A model generated the notes under the pieces. The model had not been told where the DNA came from. It searched no databases and saw only the letters and a list, made by a program, of their open reading frames with translations. This document shows, in pieces, positions 26,667-35,380 of a stretch of DNA of 64,000 bases. The position numbers and the translations under genes were made by a program. Each line of letters begins with the position of its first letter. Positions within the stretch are counted from its first letter, which is position 1. Source of the stretch: an uncultured Caulobacterales bacterium (GTDB taxonomy: Bacteria; Pseudomonadota; Alphaproteobacteria; Caulobacterales; Caulobacteraceae); NCBI GenBank assembly GCA_903862425.1, contig CAIOYC010000016.1:34138-98137 (forward strand), in the 5' to 3' direction.

Positions 26667-28264
26667 GGCCCCACCGGCACAAAGTGCAAATCTTTGAAGT
26701 CGAAGCTGAAATCGGCCAGGGGCGAGAGGGCGTTCATGGTCACCTCGACGATGCGGCCATCCTTGACGGCGAAGTGGATCACAGCGTCCTCGCCCGCGCC
26801 GCGGGGAAAGCGCGTTCTGAAGCTGTCTGGCCCAAACGGCTCGAGCCGGCTCTTGAAAATGGACGTGTGGGTGAAGTCGATCGAGAGCACGCCGTTGGTT
26901 TGGCCAACCACGATGTCGCCGTACCAGGGGTCGCGGTATCGTCCGACGTAGCGCTCCACAATCAAAGAAGGCCCACCGGCAGGCGAAGTGAAACCCGAGG
27001 TTCCCATCACCGCCATCACCTCGGTTTGCGTCTTCTGGATTCGCGCCCGCGTGTAGGCCAGCCAGTCGAAAGGCGGCGAGTCGATCAGCCTGTCCAAGAT
27101 CGCATACCGCAGACCAGAGATCGGTTCTTCATCGCCTGTATTGGAATAGACGACAAAGCCGATGCCATGATCGGGCAGCAAGGTGGTGCGCGTGATTTGA
27201 CCGACAAGCCCACCAGAATGGGCCAGCATGCGTCGGCCACGATATTCACTCACCCCCCAGCCCAGCGCATAGGCGGAGATCACCGACCGCTGTGGCGCCT
27301 CCGGGGTCGGTCCTGGTCCGCTGGCGGTGATGGTCTGCGGCTTCCACATCTCATCGGACTGCGCCTTGCTCCAGAGCCGATGGCCATCTGGCAGCACGCC
27401 TTGCGCCAGCTGGACCTTCAGCCAGAGCGCGGCGTCGCTGATGCTGGCGTTGATCCCCCCCGCCGGCGCGATGATCGCCGTTTCCGCAGGAGGGACCGTT
27501 TCCAGCTTGCCCATGCCAATGACGGGCGGCCCCAGGCGGGCGTGGCGTGCGGTATGGTTGAGGCCACGAACGAGGGTGGGATTGGTGACGGCGTCCCTCA
27601 TGCCCAGCGGAGCGAAGAGTTTCGACGCGACAAAGTCGTCCCAGCTCTGGCCCGATATCCGCTCCAAGACGAGGCCAGCAATGATGTAGAGAATATTGTC
27701 GTAGGCATAGCCATCGCGAAAGCCGGTGGCGGGCTTGAAATGCGGCAGAGCGCGAAGCAGGTCTTCTCGCGTATGATCACCCACGGGAAACTGCAGCAGA
27801 TCGCCAGCGCCGAGCGGTAGACCGCTGCGATGTAGAAGTAGGTCCCGCACGGTCATCATCTGAGTGACCGCCGGATCGTACATACGAAATTCCGGCAGGT
27901 GTTTGATCACCGGGTCTTCCCAGGCAAGCTTGCCGGCATCGACCAGGATGGCCAGGGCTGCGGAGGTGAACGCCTTGCTGTTGGACGCGATGGCGAATTG
28001 GGTGTGCAGATCGACCTGGGCGCTCTGACCCAGGGCGCGCACGCCATACCCCTTCAGAAATGGGGCTTGGCCAGGTGCGATAATGGCGATCCCAACCCCT
28101 GGAATCTCAAATTCCTGCCTGAAACGCGCGACAACCGCATCGATTGTCGCGCTATCGATAGCGATAGCCGCAGCCTGCGCACGGGCGTTCCATAGCGTCG
28201 AAGCGGCGGTGAAAGCGCCAAGAGCGAGCGTCGTTCTGCGATTGAGCTCGAGCCGTGTCTTCAT
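26663..28264 (-). CDS. Serine hydrolase, class C beta-lactamase/D-aminopeptidase fold
   Basis: 533 residues with a Tat/Sec-like signal peptide (LNRRTTLALGAFTAASTLWNARAQA). The beta-lactamase-fold catalytic set is present: Ser94-x-x-Lys97 in ASNSKAFT, Tyr-x-Asn in YAYDNILY, and HSG in LAHSGGLVGQ replacing KTG, as in esterases and D-amino peptidases. The last 130 residues form a separate beta-domain (DUF3471-like). Given its neighbours (POT carrier, DppA-type peptidase, DgcNA), a periplasmic peptidase for D-residue peptides is a fair guess; esterase is the alternative. Confidence 0.85.
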   Translation of the reverse strand: MKTRLELNRRTTLALGAFTAASTLWNARAQAAAIAIDSATIDAVVARFRQEFEIPGVGIAIIAPGQAPFLKGYGVRALGQSAQVDLHTQFAIASNSKAFTSAALAILVDAGKLAWEDPVIKHLPEFRMYDPAVTQMMTVRDLLLHRSGLPLGAGDLLQFPVGDHTREDLLRALPHFKPATGFRDGYAYDNILYIIAGLVLERISGQSWDDFVASKLFAPLGMRDAVTNPTLVRGLNHTARHARLGPPVIGMGKLETVPPAETAIIAPAGGINASISDAALWLKVQLAQGVLPDGHRLWSKAQSDEMWKPQTITASGPGPTPEAPQRSVISAYALGWGVSEYRGRRMLAHSGGLVGQITRTTLLPDHGIGFVVYSNTGDEEPISGLRYAILDRLIDSPPFDWLAYTRARIQKTQTEVMAVMGTSGFTSPAGGPSLIVERYVGRYRDPWYGDIVVGQTNGVLSIDFTHTSIFKSRLEPFGPDSFRTRFPRGAGEDAVIHFAVKDGRIVEVTMNALSPLADFSFDFKDLHFVPVGP

Positions 28265-28329
28265 GGTCCCGCCTGCGTGCCAGCCCGCAAGCTTGCCTTA
28301 ACTTACCCCAACTGGGCAGCACAGAGCTC

Positions 28330-28345
28330 CTAATGACCCCATCAG
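28330..28345. promoter_or_regulatory. CTAAT-type palindrome 2 (putative GcvA-like LysR site)
   Basis: CTAATGACCCCATCAG lies 66 bases before the serine hydrolase start. It matches the site at 20740 in 14 of 16 positions and that at 30090 closely, with one mismatch in the right arm. Confidence 0.55.
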
Positions 28346-28494
28346 CACGCATGGCGACCAAGCTGCTGCTGCGGCCCAAGGCGAGGACGGGCCGCGCAGA
28401 TAGCGCTTTGGCGGACCAGTCTGTCTCGTGTACCGGCTAACCTGGAGTTATCTTACCAGCCATTTCGATAGCGGCTGTGGAGTGCGCGCAGTAT

Positions 28495-29496
28495 TCAGTG
28501 CGGCCCTTCAGCAGGATCGCGCAGCATGGCCAAGGTCTCCTGCTGGGTCCGCTCCATCGCCTGAATGATCCAATGAGCGAATTTGCGGACCGCCGAGCGG
28601 CTGTCGCCGGGACGCGCGGTCATGACCCGATAGCTCGCGCCGGGCGTCGGCGCCAGATCGCTGGCGGCGATCAGCTCGCCTCGCCCAATCAGCCGATTGA
28701 CCAGCACGGCCCGACCGATCGCTACGCCCTGACCGCACAGCGCAGCATGATAGGCCAGGTGGGAGAGGTTGAAATGGCGATCCGCGATAATGTTCGCGCG
28801 CCAGTCCGGCCGCGTCGCCTGCCAGGCGTCCCACTCCAGCTGCCGTGGGCCACCTTTCCAGGGCAGATCATCCCAAGGCGCGTCGTCATGAAGACGCGTC
28901 AGGGTCGCCGCCCCGTCTTTTTCCAGCATCCCGTCGCGATATGCGCGTGAGCACACCGGCACCGTCAGTTCTTGCAGCGCCGCCAACTCGTGCAGATCTT
29001 TGGCAGGCGACTGCTGGTAGCCGATGAAGACATCGATCCCATTGTCCTCCAGGTGCTCAAGGGTGGCTCGCGTCGATTCAGCGCGGATGAACAGCTCGAC
29101 GTCCGGGTGTTCCAGGTAAAATCCGTCCAAACGGGGCACGAGCCACTCGGTCGCGAGGGACGGCAGGCAGCTCACGACCAATGAAGCCCTCTGCACTTGA
29201 TCGAAGCGAGACAGGGTGCTGTTCAGTCGCGCGGCGACCTCGTTCATGGCGCTGGAGACTGCCGCTCCGGCCTCGGTCAGGCTAAGGCGCCCGCTCTTGC
29301 GTAGAAACAACGGTGCGCCGAGCCGGCCTTCGAGGCGAATGACCCTTTGGCTGACGGCGCCTTGGGTCACCCGCAGTCGATTGGCGGCGGCTGTGATTGA
29401 GCCGAAGCGCGCGGCGGCGTGGAAGATCCAAAGGTCGGAGAGAAGCTGTGCATCGACCCGGTAGGGATCGACATCGTCATCGGTGGACTTGGGCAT
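28495..29496 (-). CDS. LysR-type transcriptional regulator, GcvA-like
   Basis: 333 residues. The N-terminal winged helix spans about 18-80 (LSDLWIFHAAARFGSITAAANRL, TQGAVSQRVIRLEGRLGAPLF), followed by a substrate-binding domain with GVAIGRAVLVNRLIGRGEL, typical of the GcvA/AmpR branch. It lies inside the D-peptide locus, downstream of the DUF3830 gene on the same strand. GcvA is known to bind CTAAT half-sites, and three palindromes with this half-site precede the transcription units of this locus, so it is the likely local regulator. The effector may be a peptide or D-amino acid, which is inference. Confidence 0.87.
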   Translation of the reverse strand: MPKSTDDDVDPYRVDAQLLSDLWIFHAAARFGSITAAANRLRVTQGAVSQRVIRLEGRLGAPLFLRKSGRLSLTEAGAAVSSAMNEVAARLNSTLSRFDQVQRASLVVSCLPSLATEWLVPRLDGFYLEHPDVELFIRAESTRATLEHLEDNGIDVFIGYQQSPAKDLHELAALQELTVPVCSRAYRDGMLEKDGAATLTRLHDDAPWDDLPWKGGPRQLEWDAWQATRPDWRANIIADRHFNLSHLAYHAALCGQGVAIGRAVLVNRLIGRGELIAASDLAPTPGASYRVMTARPGDSRSAVRKFAHWIIQAMERTQQETLAMLRDPAEGPH

Positions 29497-29608
29497 ATCG
29501 GACTGACCTCGACCGCCGCGCCTGTTCGTCCATCACCGCGACCGCAAGCATTGCAGAACACTATGCGAGGTCCCTGCTGTCACGGCTAGGTCTGGGGCTT
29601 GGCGATGA

Positions 29609-30022
29609 TCATTTGAGTTCGAACGAGATATCGTGCGCGCCTTCCCAGAGCACTAACTTGCCAAGGCTCGGGAGTTGATCCAGCCCCTGTGTCAAAGTCA
29701 GGAAGTGATTGCCGGCCAGCTGACCGACCTTGGCGGCGAAGCGCACACCGCCGTAGGCGAGGAGAATCTCCGTCTCACTGTGCTCACCGGGGTAGAAGAT
29801 GAACTGTCCCGGCGCTGGATAGCTGGTGGCGTTCTCCGCGCGGAAGGTCATCGGTTCAGAGCCAAGCGGAATCCAACAGCCCTCCCCGCTCCAGCGGACA
29901 TGGACGATCTTCTTCCGATAGGGAAGTTGGCGCAAAAAATAGTCGCAGGTTTGCGGCGCCAGCTCGGTTTCAAGGCGGCCCTCAAAACGGTATGGCCCCG
30001 CCATTATGATCAAGTCTGTCAT
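29609..30022 (-). CDS. DUF3830 family protein (cyclophilin-like)
   Basis: 137 residues from the ATG at 30022, which has GGGAGAGG upstream. The pattern ETELAPQTCDYFLRQLPYRKKIVHVRWSGEGCWIPLG, the middle GQFIFYPGEHSETEILLAYGG and LNQ-like turns match the DUF3830 family, a small cyclophilin-like fold found beside amino-acid and amidase genes. No catalytic role is established. It diverges from dgcN over 174 bases that contain palindrome 3, which suggests joint control with that operon. Confidence 0.7.
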   Translation of the reverse strand: MTDLIIMAGPYRFEGRLETELAPQTCDYFLRQLPYRKKIVHVRWSGEGCWIPLGSEPMTFRAENATSYPAPGQFIFYPGEHSETEILLAYGGVRFAAKVGQLAGNHFLTLTQGLDQLPSLGKLVLWEGAHDISFELK

Positions 30023-30089
30023 CGAACCACACCCTCTCCCAACGACTGGTCGTTTGAAGCAGAGGCGGGCGCTTGGCCATGGCGTTGCA

Positions 30090-30105
30090 CTAATGGACCC
30101 ATTAG
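30090..30105. promoter_or_regulatory. CTAAT-type palindrome 3 (putative GcvA-like LysR site)
   Basis: CTAATGGACCCATTAG has perfect 7-bp arms and lies between divergent genes: 68 bases before the DUF3830 start and 92 before the dgcN start. It is the most symmetrical of the three sites in the locus. Confidence 0.65.
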
Positions 30106-30196
30106 CTTTTTGGGATTTGTCCCGCACCAAAACGAAGGCTGATGAGGTCAGCGGCGCCCACCGCCGAGTTTGATTTCACCAGTCAGGTTTGCGGAC

Positions 30197-31198
30197 ATGA
30201 TCCCACGGCCGTATCTGCTTTTCCTTGGCGACGTGTCGGACGAGCCGCTGGCCAAGACTGCGTTTGGCATCCGCGACTGGGCGCCGGACGCGACCCTTGG
30301 GCAATCTCGCCTGCCCGGCTGCAGGGTCGATCTGGGCTTGCCCGAGCTTTCGCCCGGAGAAGCGGCCGTGCGGGGCGCCAAATCGATGCTGATCGGCGTG
30401 GCCCCCATCGGCGGGGCGATCCCGCCCCATTGGATTTCAAGTCTTCTCGACGCCCTGGAGGCGGGGCTCGACATCGTCAGCGGAATGCACACCCGTCTGG
30501 TGGATATCCCAGAGGTGCGCGAGACCGCCGAGCGCCTGGGCCGGAGCCTGCACGACGTACGTCACTCAAACCGAAGCTTTCCTATCGCCACCGGCGTCAA
30601 GCGCAGCGGCAAGCGGCTGCTGACGGTTGGGACCGATTGCGCGCTTGGAAAGAAGTATACAGCCCTAGCCATCGCCAAAGCCCTTAAGGCGCACGGCTTC
30701 GATGCCGATTTCAGAGCGACCGGACAGACCGGGATCATGATCGCGGGCGAGGGGGTGGCCATCGATGCGGTGGTCGCCGATTTTATCAGCGGCGCTGCCG
30801 AGACCTTGTCACCCGCGGCGGCGGTGGACCACTGGGATGTGGTCGAGGGTCAAGGCGCGCTGTTCCACCCCGCCTATGCGGGCGTCACGCTCGGCCTGGT
30901 CCACGGGTCTCAACCCGACGCCCTCGTGCTGTGTCACGATCCTCTCCGGCGACATCTACACTCTCATCCAGACTTTCCGATCGTAGAGGTGGAGACCGCC
31001 ATAGCGCGCTACCTTGTGGCGGCGCGTCTGACCAATCCGGCCGCTCAGTTCGTGGGCCTGAGCCTCAATACCGCCAAGCTCGAGACGCGCGCCGCCGAAG
31101 CCCTGATCGATGAGATGCAGGCGCGCCATGGCCTGCCCTGCTTTGATCCGATGCGCTCCAATCTCGACGCCCTGATCGACAAGCTGAAGGCGATTTGA
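30197..31198 (+). CDS. dgcN: DgcN-type N-acetyltransferase (DUF1611) of D-glutamate catabolism
   Basis: 333 residues. The N-terminus PRPYLLFLGDVSDEPLAKTAFGIRDW is typical of DUF1611. A P-loop-like TVGTDCALGKKYTALAIAKAL and VDHWDVVEGQGALFHPAYAG follow. The ATG at 30197 is preferred over a TTG nine codons upstream because the family starts just before PYLLFLG. Family knowledge: DgcN acetylates D-glutamate so that the partner DgcA can racemise it to N-acetyl-L-glutamate. The dgcA homologue follows with a one-base overlap, as expected. Activity on D-Glu here is inferred from pairing. Confidence 0.85.
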   Translation: MIPRPYLLFLGDVSDEPLAKTAFGIRDWAPDATLGQSRLPGCRVDLGLPELSPGEAAVRGAKSMLIGVAPIGGAIPPHWISSLLDALEAGLDIVSGMHTRLVDIPEVRETAERLGRSLHDVRHSNRSFPIATGVKRSGKRLLTVGTDCALGKKYTALAIAKALKAHGFDADFRATGQTGIMIAGEGVAIDAVVADFISGAAETLSPAAAVDHWDVVEGQGALFHPAYAGVTLGLVHGSQPDALVLCHDPLRRHLHSHPDFPIVEVETAIARYLVAARLTNPAAQFVGLSLNTAKLETRAAEALIDEMQARHGLPCFDPMRSNLDALIDKLKAI

Positions 31199-32181
31199 TG
31201 CCCTCCCTGCAAATTGAAACGCGGTGCTGGCCGCTGAGTGAACCGTTCGCGATCTCGCGCGGCGTGCAGTCCGGTGTCGATTGCATCATCGTCACCCTCA
31301 TCGACCCGCAGGGCCGTCGAGGTCGAGGCGAGGGGTGCGGTGTGCCTTATGCCGGCGAAACCCCGCAGACCATGATCCCCCAGATCGAGGCCGTCCGCTC
31401 CGCGATCGAGGCCGGCATTAGCCGCGAAGCCCTGCTGGATATTCTCCCGCCAGGCGGCGCACGCTGCGCGCTGGATGCAGCGCTCTGGGATCTGGAGGCT
31501 AAGGCCAGCGGTCGCTCGGTGTTCGAACGCGCGGGCGTTGGCGCGCCCAAGCCGCTGAAGACCGCCTATAGCATCGGCATCCGCGCCATACCCGCCTATA
31601 GGGGTGCGGCGGAGGCGCATGCGGGCTTTGCGGTCTTGAAAATCAAGGTCGACGCCAGCGATCCTGTAGGGGCGGTCGCAGCCGCACGTCGCGGCGCGCC
31701 CAACGCCGCCTTTATAGTCGATCCGAACCAGGCCTGGAGTGTCGAAGCGCTGAAGGCCTTCGCGCCTCAGATGGCCGATCTCGGCGTGGTCTTGCTGGAG
31801 CAGCCCATCAGGGTCGGCGACGAGGCCGGGCTGGAAGGGTATCGCTGCCCCGTCAAACTCTGCGCCGACGAGCTCATCAACGACGCCTCGGACCTCGCCA
31901 AGGCCAAAGGCCGTTTCGATGTCATCAACATCAAGCTCGACAAGGCCGGCGGGCTGACTTCGGGTTTGCGCCTTGCCCAAGCCGCCCGCCAGGAGGGCTT
32001 CGATCTAATGGTCGGCTGCATGGCCGGTTCGTCCCTGTCCATGGCGCCAGCCTTCGTCCTTGGCCAACAGTGCAGCTTTGTGGACCTCGACGGTCCGCTA
32101 TTGCATTCGGAAGATTGGCCGGACGGCATGATCTACCGTGACGGTGTCGCAGAACCGCCCAATCCGAGCTTCTGGGGATGA
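31198..32181 (+). CDS. dgcA: DgcA-type N-acetyl-D-glutamate racemase / dipeptide epimerase (enolase superfamily)
   Basis: 327 residues. The enolase-superfamily site is intact: KxK with Lys148 and Lys150 in VLKIKVD, metal ligands Asp175 in VDPNQAW, Glu201 in LLEQPI and Asp224 in CADE, and the second base Lys near 249 in NIKLDKAGG. This set is that of dipeptide epimerases (L-Ala-D/L-Glu) and of DgcA. Pairing with dgcN points to N-acetyl-D-Glu racemisation; the murein dipeptide epimerase role is the alternative and fits the nearby peptide genes too. Overlaps: one base with dgcN, four with the next gene. Confidence 0.87.
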   Translation: MPSLQIETRCWPLSEPFAISRGVQSGVDCIIVTLIDPQGRRGRGEGCGVPYAGETPQTMIPQIEAVRSAIEAGISREALLDILPPGGARCALDAALWDLEAKASGRSVFERAGVGAPKPLKTAYSIGIRAIPAYRGAAEAHAGFAVLKIKVDASDPVGAVAAARRGAPNAAFIVDPNQAWSVEALKAFAPQMADLGVVLLEQPIRVGDEAGLEGYRCPVKLCADELINDASDLAKAKGRFDVINIKLDKAGGLTSGLRLAQAARQEGFDLMVGCMAGSSLSMAPAFVLGQQCSFVDLDGPLLHSEDWPDGMIYRDGVAEPPNPSFWG

Positions 32182-33002
32182 GGCTCTATATCTCAGCCGA
32201 CATCGAAGGGATCGCGGGCGTGGTCTCGCGCGAAAACCTCGCGCCTGGCCGCTTCGAATATGAGCCGGCCCGCGATTGGATGACCGAGGCGGTGCTCGCA
32301 GCCTGCGAGGAGGCGAAGAGCCTCGGCGCCGAAGAGGTCGTGGTCAGCGACTCCCATGGCGGCGGCCAGAACATTCGCTACGAGAAAATGCCGTCTTACG
32401 TCCAACTGGTCCGGTCCTGGCCAAGGCCGCTTGGCATGATGCAGGGCGTTGATGTCGGCGACTATGCCGGGGCGCTGCTGATCGGATATCACGCTGGCGC
32501 CTCAAACCTTGGGGGCACGCTCGCCCACACCGTCAGCGGCGAATTCTTCCACGAAATCCGGCTGAACGGCCTCGTTGTTTCCGAAGCCGCAATCAGCGCG
32601 GCGATCGCCGGCCACTATGGCGTACCTGTGCTCATGATTGCGGGCGATGACGTGGCGGTGAAAGAGACCCAGGATCTTCTAGGCGAGATGGCCTCCGCCA
32701 CCCTCAAGACGAGCCTAGGCTTCCTCTCCGCGCTTAATCCCTCTCCGGACATAGCGAACCAACGCCTGCGCGAGGGCGTGCGCAAGGCGGTCTCGTTGAT
32801 CGGCAAGCGGGAGCCCTTCGCGGTCGCCGCGCCCGTTAGGCTGGAGATCCGGCTGCGCACCCGGTTCATGGCGGAGTGGCTGAGCTATATCGAGGAGGTC
32901 GAGCAGCTCGACGCTTTCACGATCGCCTATCACGCCAAGGACATGGTCGCGGTCTCACGCTTCCTGCAATTTTTGACCTCCGCCCGGACGGCGCTCGGAT
33001 GA
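32178..33002 (+). CDS. M55 family D-aminopeptidase (DppA-like)
   Basis: 274 residues, standard length. The zinc site of Bacillus DppA is conserved: Asp8 and Glu10 in SADIEGIAGV, His60 in VVSDSHGGG, His105 in LLIGYHAG, Glu136 in VVSEAA, and the catalytic His117 in TLAHTVSGEF. DppA cleaves N-terminal D-Ala or D-amino acids from short peptides in the cytosol. It would act on peptides brought in by the POT carrier and hand D-amino acids to the enzymes around it. It overlaps dgcA by four bases and ends the operon. Confidence 0.9.
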   Translation: MRLYISADIEGIAGVVSRENLAPGRFEYEPARDWMTEAVLAACEEAKSLGAEEVVVSDSHGGGQNIRYEKMPSYVQLVRSWPRPLGMMQGVDVGDYAGALLIGYHAGASNLGGTLAHTVSGEFFHEIRLNGLVVSEAAISAAIAGHYGVPVLMIAGDDVAVKETQDLLGEMASATLKTSLGFLSALNPSPDIANQRLREGVRKAVSLIGKREPFAVAAPVRLEIRLRTRFMAEWLSYIEEVEQLDAFTIAYHAKDMVAVSRFLQFLTSARTALG

Positions 33003-33108
33003 GAAAGCTCGAGGCAGTCCCAAGAGAATCCCGCCGGACATGCACCGATCGCGCGGATCGCAACTTTTCGGCCATCCCCGGGAGTTAGCCTAGCTGGCGT
33101 TCGCCGAG

Positions 33109-33710
33109 GGCTCTGTCAGACGAAGTGCACTAGGGTTGAGCCTCTGGCAAAAGCCTCGGCCATGGCCCGAGCTCGCAAGCCCAAGACCCCGTTCTACCGG
33201 TTCAACTCGTCACCCGAGATCATCCGTCTCGTGGTGATGATGTACGTGAAGTACCCGCTGTCGCTTCGCAACGTGGAGGACCTGCTGGCCGAGCGTGGGA
33301 TCGAGATTTGCCACGAGACGGTGCGGTTCTGGTGGAACCGGTTCGGGCCCATGTTCGCCTCAGAGATCCGCCGCCGACGGGTCGATCGCATGAAGGGCTA
33401 CAACCACTGGCGATGGCACCTCGACGAGGTCTACGTGAAGATCAACGGCGAGACGCACTACCTATGGCGCGCCGTTGATCACGAGGGCGAGGTGCTAGAA
33501 TCCTTTGTCACCAAGGAGCGGGACAAGGCGGCGGCTCTGAAGTTCATCAAGAAGGCTCTCAAGCGCCACGGCTCGCCCAAGGCCATCACCACGGACGGCC
33601 TGCGCTCCTATCGGGCAGCCATGAAGGAGATCGGCAACACCGACAAGCAGGAGATCGGCCGCTGGGCGAACAATCGGTGTGAGAACTCACACCAGCCTTT
33701 CCGGCGACGA
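33109..33710 (+). mobile_element. IS6-family element, left part with transposase N-terminal two thirds
   Basis: The left end reads GGCTCTGTCAGACGAAGTGC and the transposase starts at 33162. It encodes the helix-turn-helix region (SPEIIRLVVMMYVKYPLSLR, NVEDLLAERGIEICHETVRFWW) and most of the DDE core (HLDEVYVKING, TTDGLRSYRAAMKEIG, NNRCENSHQPFRRRE). At about 33710 the homology stops and foreign sequence begins. The remaining C-terminus and right end reappear at 34621-34725. This is the longest copy in the window, but it is interrupted and so probably inactive. Confidence 0.88.
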
Positions 33711-33755
33711 GAAGCCTTGTCCGCCGAAACTGCTGTGCATTTCGCACAACCACTA

Positions 33756-34426
33756 ACGGGTCAGCGGACCCGGTGTCAGCACAAGGACCCGCGCGTCCGG
33801 CCGCCGCGAAAGCAGATCATGGAGAATGATGCCGGCTTCGATCGTTTTGCCCAGTCCGACCTCATCCGCGAGGACGTAGCGTCGTACCGGGTCCAGAATC
33901 ACGGTTCCCGCGACGAAGGCCTGATGCGGATGGAGATCGATCCGACTGGCCAGGAGGGCCCTGAGCCCGCCAACTTGTCGATTGCATCGATTGATCGCCA
34001 CCAAGAGACGGTGGCGCGCGGAGAAAAGCGCATAGGGGTCGGATCGTCCGCCTAACAGACGGGCCGTAAGCGTGTCATCGGCCCCGACTGGAGCCGGGAC
34101 AAGATCGGTCTCGCTGACGGTGGCGTTCAGGCCGTCTCCATAGACAACGCGGTAATCCCGCGCATTGGCCGGGCCATGGTCTATGTGACCGCTGACGGTG
34201 CATTTGCCATACGGGCCTTCGGCTCGGGCACCGCTGTGCATAAGCGACCGCCGAAAATCGCGTTCGAGAGATTGAACAGAAAACAGCTTTCGCTTTCCGT
34301 CCTCGCACAGCAGCACCTCGACCGCGCGCCATCAACGCTGATGACCTTGCAGCACCCGAAGACGCGGTGCTGAACGAGCCGTCCGACGACGGCGAGAGAG
34401 GGTTGGGACGCTAGAGACGCTGCCAT
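33756..34426 (-). pseudogene. N-terminal fragment of an SNF2-type helicase, frameshifted
   Basis: On the minus strand a start at 34426 reads LAVVGRLVQHRVFGCCKVISVDGAR. A one-base deletion near 34330 shifts the frame to VEVLLCEDGKRKLFSVQSL, and it then runs through DLHPHQAFVAGTVILDPVRRYVLADEVGLGKTIEAGIILH (Walker A GLGKT) to VLVLTPGPLTR, where it stops at the IS6 junction. The plan resembles the N-terminus of SNF2-like helicases of DpdE/DrmD type found in defence islands. About 220 residues remain of a protein that is usually around 1000. Which helicase family it came from is not certain. Confidence 0.7.
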
Positions 34427-34620
34427 GCACTCAGGCCGCCAAGCGACCGGGCCGCCAGGAGCGGTGCAAGTCAGCGTTCTGCCCGCCGAGCCTGACTGTC
34501 GTACGCCTTAGAACCAGCACCAAATCCCCCCACGACCATGATGGGGAAATCATTTGCCGGTTGCAATTGCGAAGTGAATTTCAATCGCATCTCGTCAGCC
34601 GCGACATTTTCAAACAACGA
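34427..34620. other. Unassigned sequence inside the interrupted IS6 element
   Basis: About 190 bases between the helicase fragment start and the resumed IS6 sequence. It may include the promoter side of the original helicase gene. No gene or repeat was recognised. Confidence 0.4.
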
Positions 34621-34725
34621 CGCTCAGCCGCCCTGGCTGAGTGGCGGTCGCTCACGGCATAGACGCTTCAGCCCCTGCCCTAGCCACGCCCTACTGGAGA
34701 CAAGTTGCGGTTGGACTGACACCAC
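34621..34725 (+). mobile_element. IS6-family element, right end
   Basis: Codes for RSAALAEWRSLTA and a stop, the usual C-terminus of these transposases, and ends in TTGGACTGACACCACC, which pairs imperfectly with the left end at 33109. With that left part it brackets the 0.9-kb insert containing the helicase fragment. Confidence 0.7.
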
Positions 34726-34949
34726 CGCCAGCGCTTTTGTCGCTAACTCGTCTCAGCCCCAGCCGATCAAAGTTAACTCAGGGGCAGGATTGAGCCTTTT
34801 CTCGCCGCTATCTGGCGGATCGCCCGCGCTTTGAGGCGCTAAAATGGGCCGATTTGGGCTGGCGTCTATGTCCGGGAGCAGACGGGTTTAGTTCTCGCGA
34901 TGTTCCGCTAACATTCACCGATGAATTTAGAGAACGGCACGCCGGATTC

Positions 34950-35188
34950 ATCGCCCAATCAGTCACCACATAGCGTCCGGCATCCTTGAAGACGAAATGA
35001 AGCGCCGGGTCAGTGTCGCTTAGCGCCAGCATGTCGCTCGCAAGCGCTCTAATCGCTCGCCCGAGCCCCGGCGCGGCAAGCACGGGTGCGATTAATTCAG
35101 GCCCGCCGCCTTCCCATACATTTAGGCCGGCGGAAAGGGGCTCAAGCCCTGGTTCAATCAACGCCACTTTGGGCCTCCGAGTCCTCAT
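34950..35188 (-). pseudogene. 5' fragment of a paralogue of the winged-helix gene at 36440
   Basis: From the ATG at 35188 the frame reads LEPLSAGLNVWEGGGPELIA and then RAIRALASDMLALSDTDPAL followed by VFKDAGRYVV. This matches residues 5-70 of the protein at 36440-37336 (RLATNMILDCQQDPSLDSLL, KDAGRTVAAL). After about 80 residues the similarity ends, and the rest of the open frame to 34808 has no counterpart. It is thus the head of a second copy, cut off near the IS6 right end. Confidence 0.55.
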
Positions 35189-35240
35189 GCGAGGTCTGCA
35201 TGCCTTCGGCCCTACCCCAAGGACTCGAAGCTAAGCTTGC

Positions 35241-35259
35241 GATCAAAAAAGAGCTTTGC
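35241..35259 (+). repeat. 19-bp dispersed repeat, copy 1
   Basis: GATCAAAAAAGAGCTTTGC differs at two positions from the identical copies at 38057 and 39089; a further degenerate copy lies at 43870 on the other strand. All are intergenic in the secreted-protein region. Possible remains of an insertion end or a shared regulatory site. Confidence 0.4.
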
Positions 35260-35380
35260 TGAAGCGACAGGCAATCCTTAACCAGTGTATCCAGCCGAAA
35301 TGTGCTGGACGTGCGCTCTCGGCCGTAGCGGGGACCTCACTCGTCTCGAAGAGCTGAAAATCTTCCAGGGGCGAAATGGT

